64,000 nucleotides of DNA from Clostridiales bacterium (GCA_004554165.1 SFNQ01000010.1:1-64000), one strand, 5' to 3'. Shown: positions 1 to 8,280, counted from the stretch's first letter. Program-made: numbers and translations. The notes: generated by a model from the letters alone, not told the origin.

Positions 1-2
1 AA

Positions 3-302
3 GAGCCTCCAATCACCGTCCTATGCGCCCTTTACTGTATAGCTCTCCCGACGATTTCCTTCATAGCTATACTGTCCAACATGTTTGACAAACCTACAAA
101 AGAGCGATAGTATTTTATCGAAGGGCATCATCCGCCGATTACCGGTAAGAGCGACTGGCTATTGGTACAGCAAATCCGTAAAGAACGGATCATCGAGAAG
201 AAGAATAAGCGGTTCGCAATCCGTGTGCGCAAGGCAGCCCCCCAACGCTGTCAGGTTTTCAAGGCCCAGAGACAAGCAAAAGTACGCCGTCAAGGTTTCA
301 TT
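3..302 (+). pseudogene. Serine recombinase relic (recombinase-domain fragment)
   Basis: Reading frame 3 from the window edge gives a peptide with an ILSN segment (about 69-80), an in-frame TAG at 108-110, and then the segment YFIEGHHPPI...DWLLVQQIRKER (111-194). Large serine recombinases have this combination: the ILSN segment, then an (E/N)xHPxII...W..VQ stretch before a zinc ribbon. No catalytic N-terminal domain or zinc ribbon follows, and the frame ends at TGA near 300. I read it as the decayed remnant of an integrated element. The gene could extend left beyond the window. The family match is by motif only. Confidence 0.45.
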
Positions 303-451
303 CCCCGTTGCGGTTGATATGATTCGGGAACTGATGGACTGGTCAAAAGAAGAGAGTTGGAATATCCCCGGAATCTATCTGGCAGATGAAAACACGATAA
401 TGTACGATCTCTCCACGGCAGTATGATGAAAGGCGAGAGCGAAGAGCAAGC

Positions 452-498
452 ATAAAAACAGACCTCGCCACAACTTGCGCTGAGGTCCTGTTTCTTTT
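452..498. terminator. Bidirectional intrinsic terminator
   Basis: An AAACAGACCTC arm (456-466) pairs with GAGGTCCTGTTT (482-493) with one mismatch. T-rich tracts lie on both outer sides. It sits just past the natural C-terminus of the metallophosphoesterase relic on the minus strand. Confidence 0.6.
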
Positions 499-752
499 AT
501 TCTATCGTACAGAACCGTAAACTCCGGCAGCAGATTTCGATCCTCGTGGGAATGACCGAAATACCAGCACTTGAACGCGCACCGCTGCCGTATGGTTTCA
601 AGGTAGTCTGTCAAGCGGGCCGGTTCGAATAGTCCATTACCGAGCACTCCTGAAATGGATGTCGGCGCGCAGTGCGAAATGATGTAGTCCACGTTCGGCT
701 CAAGGTTGCACAATCCGCCGATCATTTCCTCCTCGGACGGCATCTCCTCTTT
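492..752 (-). pseudogene. Metallophosphoesterase C-terminal relic
   Basis: The minus frame encodes EEMPSEEE, DYIISHCAPTS and CWYFGHSHEDR. These match the C-terminal half of calcineurin-like phosphoesterases: metal-binding His in the SHC..TS and GHxH segments. The N-terminal metal motifs (DxHG, GDxxD) are absent. Upstream residues in the frame (753-950) do not resemble the family. The frame also runs past the expected end through the terminator at 452-498 to a stop at 375. This indicates frameshift or truncation at both ends, so the gene is probably dead. It belongs to the same decayed stretch as the recombinase relic. Confidence 0.55.
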
Positions 753-1018
753 CCGCAACGAAACGTGATGGATTCGGCGCATTCCGAACGGCCGGTCGAG
801 GATTCGTTTCTTATCGTAGAGATTCGGTTCGTCCGATTCCAGGAGGCCATCGTCGATATCGCGCGAAGCAGGCACTGCCGAAAGCAGATCTCTTTTTGCC
901 GTCGATATTGTAGAACTGACAGCGTATGCTGCGGATGACGTCACTAGCAAAGCACTTCAAAAGAATTCTCAACAATACAGAGGCGGAGCCCCGAGCGCGC
1001 TTTACCTGCGGGTTTGCG

Positions 1019-1047
1019 TACTATCTGACTTTTCGCTGTCATACGCT
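1019..1047 (+). promoter_or_regulatory. Sigma-E-like sporulation promoter upstream of spoIIID
   Basis: TACTATC at 1019-1025 is followed by a 14-nt spacer and CATACGCT at 1040-1047. This resembles the mother-cell sigma-E consensus (an ATA-containing -35, a 14-nt spacer, a CATAC..T -10). In Bacillus, spoIIID is transcribed by sigma-E. The promoter call is inference from the motif and from gene identity. Confidence 0.45.
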
Positions 1048-1077
1048 TTACAAACGGCTTGACGGAGGGATAGGGAA

Positions 1078-1215
1078 GTGCGCGATTATATTGAAGAGCG
1101 GATTTATCAGGATCCCCAGCTTGCGCAACAGGTACGTCTTGTGCTGGACAAGAACAAGGCGGAGCGGCATATCCGCGGCGGCCAGGCCACCTATCGAAAG
1201 TATAAATGCGTATAA
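1078..1215 (+). CDS. spoIIID: SpoIIID sporulation regulator with internal deletion of the HTH (45 aa)
   Basis: The GTG start at 1078 follows GGAGGG at 1065-1070. The product starts MRDYIEER and continues DPQLAQQV, VLDKNKAERHIRGG and ATYRKYK. These are the N- and C-terminal signatures of SpoIIID, the mother-cell transcription factor of spore formers. Family members are about 80-95 residues and carry a helix-turn-helix (FGVSKSTVHKD-like) between those two segments. Here the segment is missing in frame, removing about 36 residues. The N-terminal EER and the lost TER-like segment could have provided the short direct repeat for the deletion. Promoter, ribosome site and stop look intact. The stop abuts the comF stop (1216) on the other strand. 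DNA binding is probably lost or altered. An assembly error is possible. Confidence 0.7.
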   Translation: MRDYIEERIYQDPQLAQQVRLVLDKNKAERHIRGGQATYRKYKCV

Positions 1216-1929
1216 TTACTGTGCGCTCGCGCGGTCGCCGGCGCAGCAGGCGCAGGCCGCATATACGCGCGCCGCGCCCTGCGCTTTGAGCGCCTGCGCG
1301 CAGGCCATGAGCGTACTGCCCGTGGTGGTCACGTCGTCGATGAGCAGGATGGACAGGCCCGCGGCCTGCCTGCCGGCGCGAAATACGCCGGCAACATTGC
1401 GCCGCCGCTCCTGCGCGCTCATCGTGGTCTGAGAGGGTGTCAGGCGGGTTTTTCGCAGCAATCCGGGGAGAATCCGCAGCGAAGGGTATCGCTCCCGCAG
1501 CGCCAGCGCGAGATAATAGGGCGGGTTGTAGCCGCGAATGTAAGCTTTGAGCGGATGCATCGGCACCGGAACCGCACAGTCAACATGCCATGGCAGAATC
1601 AGTCCGCCGGCTGCCTGCCCCCGGCAGCGCGCAGGATCCTCTTCGGAAGAAAGCGGCAATTCGATATAGCGGGTAAAGAAGCGCGCAAGATATGTGGCCC
1701 CCTGATACTTGAAACGGTGCATGGCCTCCAAAACGACGGGATCATACCAGAAGGATGCCGCAAGCCCGTCAAGCGGCGCGGAAAACGCGGGGAATTCGCA
1801 GCGGCGAAGCCCCTTCCGGCAGACAGCGCAAACCCCGTCCTCTCCCAGCTCCGCTTCCGCATCGCAGACCAGGCAGCGATAGCCCTCGGGAAACAGCAGG
1901 GCGGAGAAGGCGTCGGGCAGTCCGCTCAT
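1216..1929 (-). CDS. comFC: ComF family phosphoribosyltransferase-like protein
   Basis: A 237-residue protein with the ComF layout. An N-terminal four-cysteine zinc finger (Cys19, 22, 34, 37) precedes a type I phosphoribosyltransferase fold. The PRPP loop IDDVTTTGST lies near residues 197-206. ComFC proteins take part in DNA uptake during competence and recombination; their exact reaction is not settled. The start at 1929 was chosen because its ATG overlaps the recD2 stop (ATGA). The upstream in-frame extension is recD2 sequence in another frame. It is translationally coupled to recD2, which suggests a shared DNA-processing role. Confidence 0.85.
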   Translation of the reverse strand: MSGLPDAFSALLFPEGYRCLVCDAEAELGEDGVCAVCRKGLRRCEFPAFSAPLDGLAASFWYDPVVLEAMHRFKYQGATYLARFFTRYIELPLSSEEDPARCRGQAAGGLILPWHVDCAVPVPMHPLKAYIRGYNPPYYLALALRERYPSLRILPGLLRKTRLTPSQTTMSAQERRRNVAGVFRAGRQAAGLSILLIDDVTTTGSTLMACAQALKAQGAARVYAACACCAGDRASAQ

Positions 1930-4130
1930 GGCAGGAGAAACGCGCATTCCTGCAAGCGCTCGCACAGCGAGGTGTAGCGCCGCGTGGAGCGATTGTTTTC
2001 CACCATGGCGCGCAGGGTTTCCCGCCTGCCGATGCAGCAGACCTGGGATTTTGCGCGGGTGATGGCCGTGTAGAGGAGGTTTCTCGTCAGCAGCAGCGGC
2101 GTACCGCCGCACAGGGGCAGAATCACGATGGGGAACTCGCTGCCCTGGCTTTTATGGATGGAAATGCAGTAGGCCAGATCCAGCGAATCCACCTGCGCAA
2201 AGTCGTAGTTTGCAAGCCGGTCGTCGTCAAAGAGCACCGTCAGGCGGCGCACGGCCGGGTCGATGCGGAATACCGTGCCCAGATCGCCGTTAAACGCACC
2301 GGTGCCTTCGATCAGCTCGCCATTTTTTCCCCGCTTTGTCCACTCCACCTTATAGTCGTTCTGCATCTGCATGATCTTGTCGCCTTCGCGAAAGACGGTC
2401 TCCCCAAAGGCCTGCTCCCGCTTCTCCGGCCCGGGCGGATTCAGCGCGGCCTGCAGGGCACGATTGATATGGAACACGCCCAGCGTCCCCTTCTTCATCG
2501 GCGCCAGAACCTGAATATCCAGCAGCGGCTCACCCGTATGCAGAATGGGCGCTGGATGCGTACAGAGGGCGATGACGCGTTCGAGCACGGCGTCCTGCGA
2601 CTCCAGCTGCTCAAAGCGGAAATCGGCCTCCTCCGGCAGATCAAGCCGGGGCAGTTCGCCGCTGTTGACGCGGTGCGCGTTGGTGACGATGTAGCTCTCC
2701 TGTGCCTGACGGAAGATCTCCGTGAGCCGCACGACGCGCACAACGTCGCTGTCGATGATGTTGCGCAGCACATCGCCGCAGCCCACTGGCGGAAGCTGGT
2801 CGCTGTCGCCGACGAGGATGAGGCGCGTACCCAGCACGAGCGCCTTCAGCAGCGCGTGCATGAGCGGCACGTCCACCATGGAGGCCTCGTCGATGATAAC
2901 CATATCGTAAAAGAGCGGGTTTTCATCGTCCCGCGTGAAGCCTTCGCCCGGAATGTACTCCAGCAGTCGGTGGATGGTCTTTGCCTCGCAGCAGGTGGCC
3001 TCGGTCATCCGCTTTGCGGCGCGGCCCGTGGGCGCAGCCAGCGCAAAATCCATCTGCATTTCGCTGAGAATCTGCGTGATACAGCGGATAATGGTGGTTT
3101 TTCCTGTGCCGGGGCCGCCGGTAATGACAAGCAGCCCCTCCGTGAGAGCGGCTTCCACGGCCTCGCGCTGCTGCGCGGCGAGGCGCAGTCTCGGCTCCGC
3201 CTGCTCCAGCGCCATGGTGAGGAAGGGATTGTGGACGGGCTTTGCCGACAGCTGCATGAGCTTTTCTGCAATACCCTGCTCCATGCGCTGCAACCAGGGC
3301 AGGAAAATGCCGTCGGACTCGCCTACCATCTGATAGACCAGCTCGCCGTTGCCGATCAGGGAATCGATGGCGTCGGAAACGGGCTCCCCGTCCACGCCCA
3401 GCAGCGTTGTCGCATAGCGGAGCAGGGATTCCCGCGGCACAAAGGTATGGCCATATTCCAGCCTGGCAAGATTCAGCGCATACAGCACGCCCGCCCGCAG
3501 CCGCGAAGCCGAGTCGAAGGAGAAGCCGGGGACGTTCTGCGCAATGCGGTCCGCGATCACAAAGCCGATGCCCTCCACATCCGCAATCATCTGATAGGGA
3601 TTCTCCTCAATGCGCGCAAGGCAGAGCTCGCCGTAGATGCGGTAGAGCTTGAGCGCCTGCCCCACCGTTACGCCATAGGGCTCCAGCGCCAGCATGATGT
3701 CGCGCATCTGCCGGTTTTCGCGGTAGGAGGCTGCGATCATGGCGCAGCGCTTCCTGCCGATGCCGCTGATTTCCAGCAGCCGTTCCGGCGCTTTGTCCAG
3801 CACGTCCAGCGTATCCATGCCGAAGGTCTGTACGATGGCCCGGGCGGTGGAAGCGCCGACGCCCTTGATCAGACCGCTGCCAAGATAGCTTTCCACGGCG
3901 GAGAGCGTGGCGGGGGCAAGGGTTTCAAAGCGCTCGGCGCGGAATTGCCGGCCATATTTCGGATGGCTTGCGAACTGGCCGGTGAGCGTCACCCGTTCGC
4001 CGCGGCTGCAAAGCGCAAGCGAACCCACCGCCGTGACGTGTTCCCCGTCGTCGGTGACCAGTTCGAGCACGGTGTAACCGTTGCCGGCGTTGCGGTAGAT
4101 AATGCTTTCAATGCTTCCGGTCAGTTCCAT
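1926..4130 (-). CDS. recD2: ATP-dependent RecD-like DNA helicase RecD2
   Basis: A 734-residue SF1B 5'-3' DNA helicase, the usual RecD2 (YrrC) length. The N-terminal OB-like domain begins MELTGSIESI. Two helix-hairpin-helix segments follow (LIKGVGASTA, ISGIGRKRC), then Walker A GGPGTGKTT near residues 335-343. Downstream are IIDEASMVD (Walker B), VGDSDQLPPVG, and a C-terminal IHKSQGSEFP / YTAITRA segment. Such stand-alone RecD proteins act in DNA repair and replication restart without RecBC. The 3' end overlaps comF by 4 nt. Confidence 0.95.
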   Translation of the reverse strand: MELTGSIESIIYRNAGNGYTVLELVTDDGEHVTAVGSLALCSRGERVTLTGQFASHPKYGRQFRAERFETLAPATLSAVESYLGSGLIKGVGASTARAIVQTFGMDTLDVLDKAPERLLEISGIGRKRCAMIAASYRENRQMRDIMLALEPYGVTVGQALKLYRIYGELCLARIEENPYQMIADVEGIGFVIADRIAQNVPGFSFDSASRLRAGVLYALNLARLEYGHTFVPRESLLRYATTLLGVDGEPVSDAIDSLIGNGELVYQMVGESDGIFLPWLQRMEQGIAEKLMQLSAKPVHNPFLTMALEQAEPRLRLAAQQREAVEAALTEGLLVITGGPGTGKTTIIRCITQILSEMQMDFALAAPTGRAAKRMTEATCCEAKTIHRLLEYIPGEGFTRDDENPLFYDMVIIDEASMVDVPLMHALLKALVLGTRLILVGDSDQLPPVGCGDVLRNIIDSDVVRVVRLTEIFRQAQESYIVTNAHRVNSGELPRLDLPEEADFRFEQLESQDAVLERVIALCTHPAPILHTGEPLLDIQVLAPMKKGTLGVFHINRALQAALNPPGPEKREQAFGETVFREGDKIMQMQNDYKVEWTKRGKNGELIEGTGAFNGDLGTVFRIDPAVRRLTVLFDDDRLANYDFAQVDSLDLAYCISIHKSQGSEFPIVILPLCGGTPLLLTRNLLYTAITRAKSQVCCIGRRETLRAMVENNRSTRRYTSLCERLQECAFLLP

Positions 4131-4139
4131 GGCCTTTGT

Positions 4140-4988
4140 TCAGGGCAGCAGCTGCAGAAGACTTCCGGAGACGAAAGCCGAAAGCAGTACGCTGCCGATA
4201 ACGATTGCATAGGTTTTGAGCCTGCGCTTGCCGCGCAGCAGCACCAGCAGGCCGATGCCTGCGGAGGAGCAGAGCCCGGCGACAGCGGCGCCAAAGGAGA
4301 GCATGCCGTCCAGATAGAGCTGCGTCAGCAGCACCGAGGCCGCGCAGTTGGGTATCAGGCCAACGAATGCCGCAATCAACGGCTGAAAGGGGCCGGGCAG
4401 CAGGAGCGAGGCCAGCCGCTCCTCCCCCAGATATTCCATAAGAAGCGAAAGCGACAGCGTGACAAGGAACAGAAACAGGAAAATATGGAGCGTCCGCAAA
4501 AGCGCGGCGAGCAGGATGTGGCGAAACTTTTCGTCGCTCTTGCAGATGTGCGGCTCGCTCTTTTGGGCATAATCCCGCTGCTGCTTTTCGCGGCTCCATA
4601 CCGCGTCCAGAGCAAAGCCCGCGATCACGGCGATGACAACCTTTGCGGCCAGCAGCCGGAGCACCTCGCGCCAGCCGCCGGGGTTGGCCAGAAGGATGGG
4701 GACCGCCTCATCGGAGGTGGAGAGAAAGACGGCCACCAGCGTACCCGCGGAGACGAGCCCGCCGTTGAACAGCTCCGCGCAGGCGGCCGAGAAGCCGCAC
4801 TGCGGCACGCAGCCCAGCCCCGCCCCAAGCAGCGGACCGAAGCGGCCCGCCCGCCGGATGGACAGCACAAAGCGATCCGCCGCCCGGTGCTCAATGTATT
4901 CCATCACAAGGACGGTTACAAAGAGGAAGGGGAGCGTAGGAACGCAATCTTCCAGCGCATGGAGTATGGCGTGCAGCAACTCATTCAT
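4140..4988 (-). CDS. Putative heavy-metal/arsenic efflux permease (ArsP_2-like)
   Basis: A 282-residue polytopic membrane protein with roughly eight to ten hydrophobic segments and two pseudo-repeats. One repeat has VPQCGFSAAC...LFNGG..SAGTLVA (residues 61-86). The other, near the C-terminus, has IPNCAASV...LYLDG..SFGAAVA. This PxCxxS pattern and internal symmetry fit the putative 10-TM heavy-metal exporter family (ArsP_2), annotated elsewhere as arsenic efflux or putative manganese transporter. The substrate cannot be told from sequence. It lies 10 nt before recD2, downstream of the glyS terminator, on the same strand. Confidence 0.75.
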   Translation of the reverse strand: MNELLHAILHALEDCVPTLPFLFVTVLVMEYIEHRAADRFVLSIRRAGRFGPLLGAGLGCVPQCGFSAACAELFNGGLVSAGTLVAVFLSTSDEAVPILLANPGGWREVLRLLAAKVVIAVIAGFALDAVWSREKQQRDYAQKSEPHICKSDEKFRHILLAALLRTLHIFLFLFLVTLSLSLLMEYLGEERLASLLLPGPFQPLIAAFVGLIPNCAASVLLTQLYLDGMLSFGAAVAGLCSSAGIGLLVLLRGKRRLKTYAIVIGSVLLSAFVSGSLLQLLP

Positions 4989-4993
4989 TCGAC

Positions 4994-5025
4994 AGAAAGG
5001 CTCCCGCCCGTGGCGGAGCGGGAGC
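4994..5025 (-). terminator. Intrinsic terminator of glyS
   Basis: On the minus strand GCTCCCGC (5025-5018) pairs with GCGGGAGC (5007-5000), followed by CTTTCTGTC. It separates glyS from the permease gene, whose start is only 6 nt further on. Confidence 0.7.
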
Positions 5026-5039
5026 AGAACTCCTTATGA

Positions 5040-6428
5040 TTAAAAATCGATTCGTTTTGCAATGTACTCGTCCAGCGCGCCGATGGGCAGCCGCTCCTGC
5101 GCCATGGTGTCGCGGTCGCGCACGGTGACGCAGCCATCCTGCTCGGTTTCAAAGTCGATGGTGATGCACATGGGCGTACCGATCTCATCCTCGCGGCGGT
5201 AGCGCTTGCCGATGCTGCCGGTCTCGTCAAAGTCGATCATATACTTCTTCGACAGCAGCGTATACACCTCCATGGCCTTGTCGGAGAGCTTCTTCGACAG
5301 CGGCAGCACGGCGGCCTTGAAGGGCGCCAGCGCGGGGTGCAGGCGAAGTACGGTGCGCACGTCGCCGCCCTCAAGCTCCTCCTCGTCATAAGCGTCGCAG
5401 AGGAAGGCCAGCGTCACGCGGTCCGCGCCCAGGGAGGGCTCCACGCAGTAGGGGACGTATTTCTCGTTGGTCACGGGGTCGAGATATTCGAAGTTTGCGC
5501 CGCTGTGGGTCGCGTGCGCCATAAGGTCGAAATCCGTGCGGTCCGCAATGCCCCAGAGCTCGCCCCAGCCGAAGGGGAAGAGGAACTCGATGTCCGTGGT
5601 GCCGCGGCTGTAGTGGGACAGCTCCTCCTTGGCGTGCTCGCGCATCTTGATATGCGCTTCGGTCATGCCCAGGGAGAGGAGGAAGTTTTTGCAGTATTCC
5701 TTCCAGTATTCGTACCATTTGAGGTCGGTGCCGGGCGCGCAGAAGAACTCCAGCTCCATCTGCTCAAACTCGCGGATGCGGAAGATGAAGTTGCCGGGCG
5801 TGATCTCATTGCGGAAGGATTTGCCGATCTGCGCAATGCCAAAGGGGATCTTCCTGCGCGTGGTGCGCTGGACGTTTTTGAAGTTGACAAAAATACCCTG
5901 CGCCGTCTCCGGGCGAAGGTAAAGCTCCGAAGCGGAGTCCTCGGTGACGCCCTGAAAGGTTTTGAACATCAGGTTGAACTTGCGGATGCCGGTAAACTCG
6001 GCCTTGCCGCACTCGGGGCAGACGATGCCCTTGTCAAGGATAAACTGCTCCATTTCGGCATTGCTCCAGCCGTCGGGCCGCACGTCCAGATTGTGCTCCT
6101 TGGCATAGGCCTCAATGAGCTGATCCGCGCGAAAGCGGGATTTGCAGACCTTGCAGTCCATGAGCGGGTCGGAAAAACCGCCCACATGGCCGCTGGCCAC
6201 CCAGGTTTCCGGGTTCATCAGGATGGCTGCGTCCATGCCCACGTTGTAGGGGCTCTCCTGCACAAACTTGCGCCACCAGGCGCGCTTGATATTGTTTTTG
6301 AACTCCACGCCAAGCGGGCCGTAATCCCAGGAATTGGCCAGTCCCCCGTAGATCTCGCTGCCGGGGAAGACGAAGCCGCGGCTCTTGCACAGGGAGACGA
6401 TCTTATCCATTGTTTTTTCAACTGCCAT
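5040..6428 (-). CDS. glyS: Glycine--tRNA ligase (dimeric class II type)
   Basis: A 462-residue single-chain glycyl-tRNA synthetase. Class II signatures are WDYGPLGVEFK near residue 34, the motif 2 region FRNEITPGNF...REFEQME, and the motif 3 region LGADRVTLAFL near the C-terminus. Two Cys pairs (CKVC and CPEC) form the insertion zinc site. It charges tRNA-Gly in the cytoplasm. The ATG at 6428 has a TGAGGAGG site 8 nt upstream on the minus strand. It has its own promoter, and no T-box leader is seen between promoter and start. Confidence 0.97.
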   Translation of the reverse strand: MAVEKTMDKIVSLCKSRGFVFPGSEIYGGLANSWDYGPLGVEFKNNIKRAWWRKFVQESPYNVGMDAAILMNPETWVASGHVGGFSDPLMDCKVCKSRFRADQLIEAYAKEHNLDVRPDGWSNAEMEQFILDKGIVCPECGKAEFTGIRKFNLMFKTFQGVTEDSASELYLRPETAQGIFVNFKNVQRTTRRKIPFGIAQIGKSFRNEITPGNFIFRIREFEQMELEFFCAPGTDLKWYEYWKEYCKNFLLSLGMTEAHIKMREHAKEELSHYSRGTTDIEFLFPFGWGELWGIADRTDFDLMAHATHSGANFEYLDPVTNEKYVPYCVEPSLGADRVTLAFLCDAYDEEELEGGDVRTVLRLHPALAPFKAAVLPLSKKLSDKAMEVYTLLSKKYMIDFDETGSIGKRYRREDEIGTPMCITIDFETEQDGCVTVRDRDTMAQERLPIGALDEYIAKRIDF

Positions 6429-6462
6429 AACGTAACATCCTCCTCAAAAATCCACGCATCTA

Positions 6463-6490
6463 TTATTAGGTACAAACGGCGTTTTGTCAA
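6463..6490 (-). promoter_or_regulatory. Sigma-A promoter of glyS
   Basis: On the minus strand, TTGACA (6490-6485), a 16-nt spacer and TAATAA (6468-6463) lie just upstream of the glyS ribosome site. The transcript leader is short. Confidence 0.75.
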
Positions 6491-6589
6491 GGTAAAAGGA
6501 TAGGACAAGCACAACATCCGCGCGCTTTGCGTAGTATACAGTAAACGATGGCGAAGGTCGTCGGAATGCAAGAAAAACAGGAGGTTCCT

Positions 6590-6814
6590 ATGGGTATTTT
6601 CAACGGATTTTCCAGCGGCTGCGGCTGCGGTTGCAACACGAACTGGTGGTGGATCATCATCGTCCTGCTTCTGATTGACGGCAACAACACCTGCGACAGC
6701 CTGATCTGGCTGCTTCTCCTCTCCCGTTTCTGCGGCAACCACAGTGGCTGTGGCTGCGAAGATGACGGCTGCCCCCGCAGCGGCTCCAACTGCGGCTGCG
6801 GCTGCGGCTGCTGA
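6590..6814 (+). CDS. Small Cys/Gly-rich hydrophobic protein
   Basis: A 74-residue protein. GGAGG at 6580-6584 sets the ATG at 6590 rather than the in-frame ATG at 6548. It starts with a CGCGC cluster, has a central strongly hydrophobic WWWIIIVLLLI and LIWLLLL stretch, and ends GCGC...CGCGCGC. Fourteen cysteines fall in two clusters flanking the membrane-like core. Clostridia encode similar short proteins that automated pipelines sometimes name chorion-class high-cysteine; their function is unknown. It lies next to a heavy-metal-associated domain gene, so metal binding or a sporulation/envelope role are possibilities, not conclusions. Confidence 0.65.
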   Translation: MGIFNGFSSGCGCGCNTNWWWIIIVLLLIDGNNTCDSLIWLLLLSRFCGNHSGCGCEDDGCPRSGSNCGCGCGC

Positions 6815-6896
6815 GGTGCAGCGGTTAAAAAGTAGAATAAAGTAAGCGAGATGAGCCTCCTTTGTGCTATACTATGGCATGAAGGAGGTGCAGACT

Positions 6897-7100
6897 TTGA
6901 AAGCATATCAGGTTGAGATCCAGGGCATGGGCTGCATGAGCTGCGTCCGCGGCGTCACGGCGGCGCTGGAATCCCTTGGCGCAGAGGTGCGCGCCTGCGA
7001 GATCGGCCGGGCGGATATCCGCTATGACGGCGATCTCGAAGCGATCCGTACGGCCGTTGAGGCGCGCGGCTTTGATGTGACCGCGATTACGGAGATGTAA
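6897..7100 (+). CDS. Heavy-metal-associated (HMA) domain protein, CopZ-like
   Basis: A 67-residue single HMA domain with the metal motif GMGCMSC near residues 10-16 and a ferredoxin-like pattern. Such proteins bind Cu(I) or related soft metals and hand them to a P-type ATPase or a sensor. The TTG start at 6897 was chosen because AGGAGGTG lies at 6883-6890; the upstream in-frame ATG at 6864 has no ribosome site. It ends 4 nt before mnmA and is likely co-transcribed. No copper ATPase is in the window. Confidence 0.85.
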   Translation: MKAYQVEIQGMGCMSCVRGVTAALESLGAEVRACEIGRADIRYDGDLEAIRTAVEARGFDVTAITEM

Positions 7101-7104
7101 GCGC

Positions 7105-8205
7105 ATGCAGGGCGGACATATTGTGGTCGGCATGTCGGGCGGCGTGGACAGCGCAGTGGCCGCCTTTCTGCTCAGGCAGCAGGGGTTCGACGTGGTCGGC
7201 GTGTTTATGAAGAACTGGGAGGAGGAGGCCGAGGACGGGGTCTGCACCGCCGCGGAGGACTATGAGGACGTGCGCCGCGTGTCGGACGCGATCGGCATCC
7301 CCTATTATACGGTTAATTTTGCCAGAGAATACCGCGAGCGCGTGTTTTCCTATTTTCTTGCGGAGTATCGCGCCGGGCGCACGCCCAATCCCGACGTGCT
7401 CTGCAACTGCGAGATCAAATTCCGCGCCTTTTTGGACTTTGCCCTGCGCACGGGCGCTTCCGCCCTCGCCACGGGCCACTATGCGCAGCTTCGGAAGGAG
7501 GGGGACGGCGTGCGCCTCCTTCGCGCAGCGGACGGGAACAAGGACCAGACCTATTTTCTTGCGGGGCTCACGCAGGCCCAGCTTCAAAACGCGGTCTTTC
7601 CCATTGGCGGGCTCCATAAGGACGAGGTGCGCCGTATCGCGCGCGGGCAGGGCTTTGCCAACGCGGAGAAGAAGGACAGCACGGGCGTCTGCTTCATCGG
7701 CGAGCGGAATTTTAAAAGGTTTTTGATGCAGTACCTGCCGGCGCAGGCGGGCGACATTGTTACGGAAAAGGGCAGGGTGATCGGCAGGCACGACGGGCTG
7801 ATGTACTATACCCTCGGCCAGCGGCGGGGCCTGGGCATCGGCGGTCAGGCGGAGGGTACGGGCGAGAGCTTCTTTGTCATCGGCAAGGACCTCCAGCGCA
7901 ACCTCCTCATCGTGCAGCAGGGCGAGCACGAGGAGCTGTTCTCCCTCTCGCTGGACGCGGATCGGGTGCATTGGATTGCCGGGCGCGCGCCTGCGCGGGA
8001 GTTTTCCTGTACCGCAAAGTTTCGCTACCGCCAGAGCGACCGGCCGGTGACGGTGACGGTGGACGGGGAGGGCGCGCATGTGCGCTTTTTTGCGCCGGAG
8101 CGCGCCGTGACGCCCGGCCAGTGGGTGGTGTTCTACGATGGGGCGCTCTGCCTCGGCGGCGGGCCCATCGACCGCACGGAGCCGCAGAAGGCCATCTGCG
8201 TATGA
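7105..8205 (+). CDS. mnmA: tRNA 2-thiouridine(34) synthase MnmA
   Basis: A 366-residue tRNA-specific 2-thiouridylase. The PP-loop SGGVDS sits at residues 11-16. The two catalytic cysteines are in PNPDVLC (Cys100) and STGVCFIGERNF (Cys196). It thiolates U34 of Lys, Glu and Gln tRNAs in the cytoplasm using persulfide sulfur from a cysteine desulfurase. Length and C-terminal barrel domain are normal. The gene sits immediately after the HMA gene and about 50 nt before trmK. Confidence 0.96.
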   Translation: MQGGHIVVGMSGGVDSAVAAFLLRQQGFDVVGVFMKNWEEEAEDGVCTAAEDYEDVRRVSDAIGIPYYTVNFAREYRERVFSYFLAEYRAGRTPNPDVLCNCEIKFRAFLDFALRTGASALATGHYAQLRKEGDGVRLLRAADGNKDQTYFLAGLTQAQLQNAVFPIGGLHKDEVRRIARGQGFANAEKKDSTGVCFIGERNFKRFLMQYLPAQAGDIVTEKGRVIGRHDGLMYYTLGQRRGLGIGGQAEGTGESFFVIGKDLQRNLLIVQQGEHEELFSLSLDADRVHWIAGRAPAREFSCTAKFRYRQSDRPVTVTVDGEGAHVRFFAPERAVTPGQWVVFYDGALCLGGGPIDRTEPQKAICV

Positions 8206-8251
8206 ACCGAAAACGGCCCGGCTGCCGGCAAAGGCGCGCCGCGCGGAGGAT

Positions 8252-8280
8252 TTGCAATGGCGTCGCCGTTCCGATATAAT
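8252..8280 (+). promoter_or_regulatory. Possible internal promoter giving a leaderless trmK transcript
   Basis: TTGCAA (8252-8257), a 17-nt spacer and a perfect TATAAT (8275-8280) lie inside the 5' end of the trmK frame. The predicted start of transcription is at or next to the ATG at 8287. The match may be chance. Confidence 0.4.

Noticed and set aside
1755..5039. A 1094-codon plus-strand open frame opposite comF, recD2 and the permease
   Set aside because: It is a GC-driven antisense shadow: it has no family motifs, low-complexity His/Gln/Arg composition, and covers three well-supported minus-strand genes.
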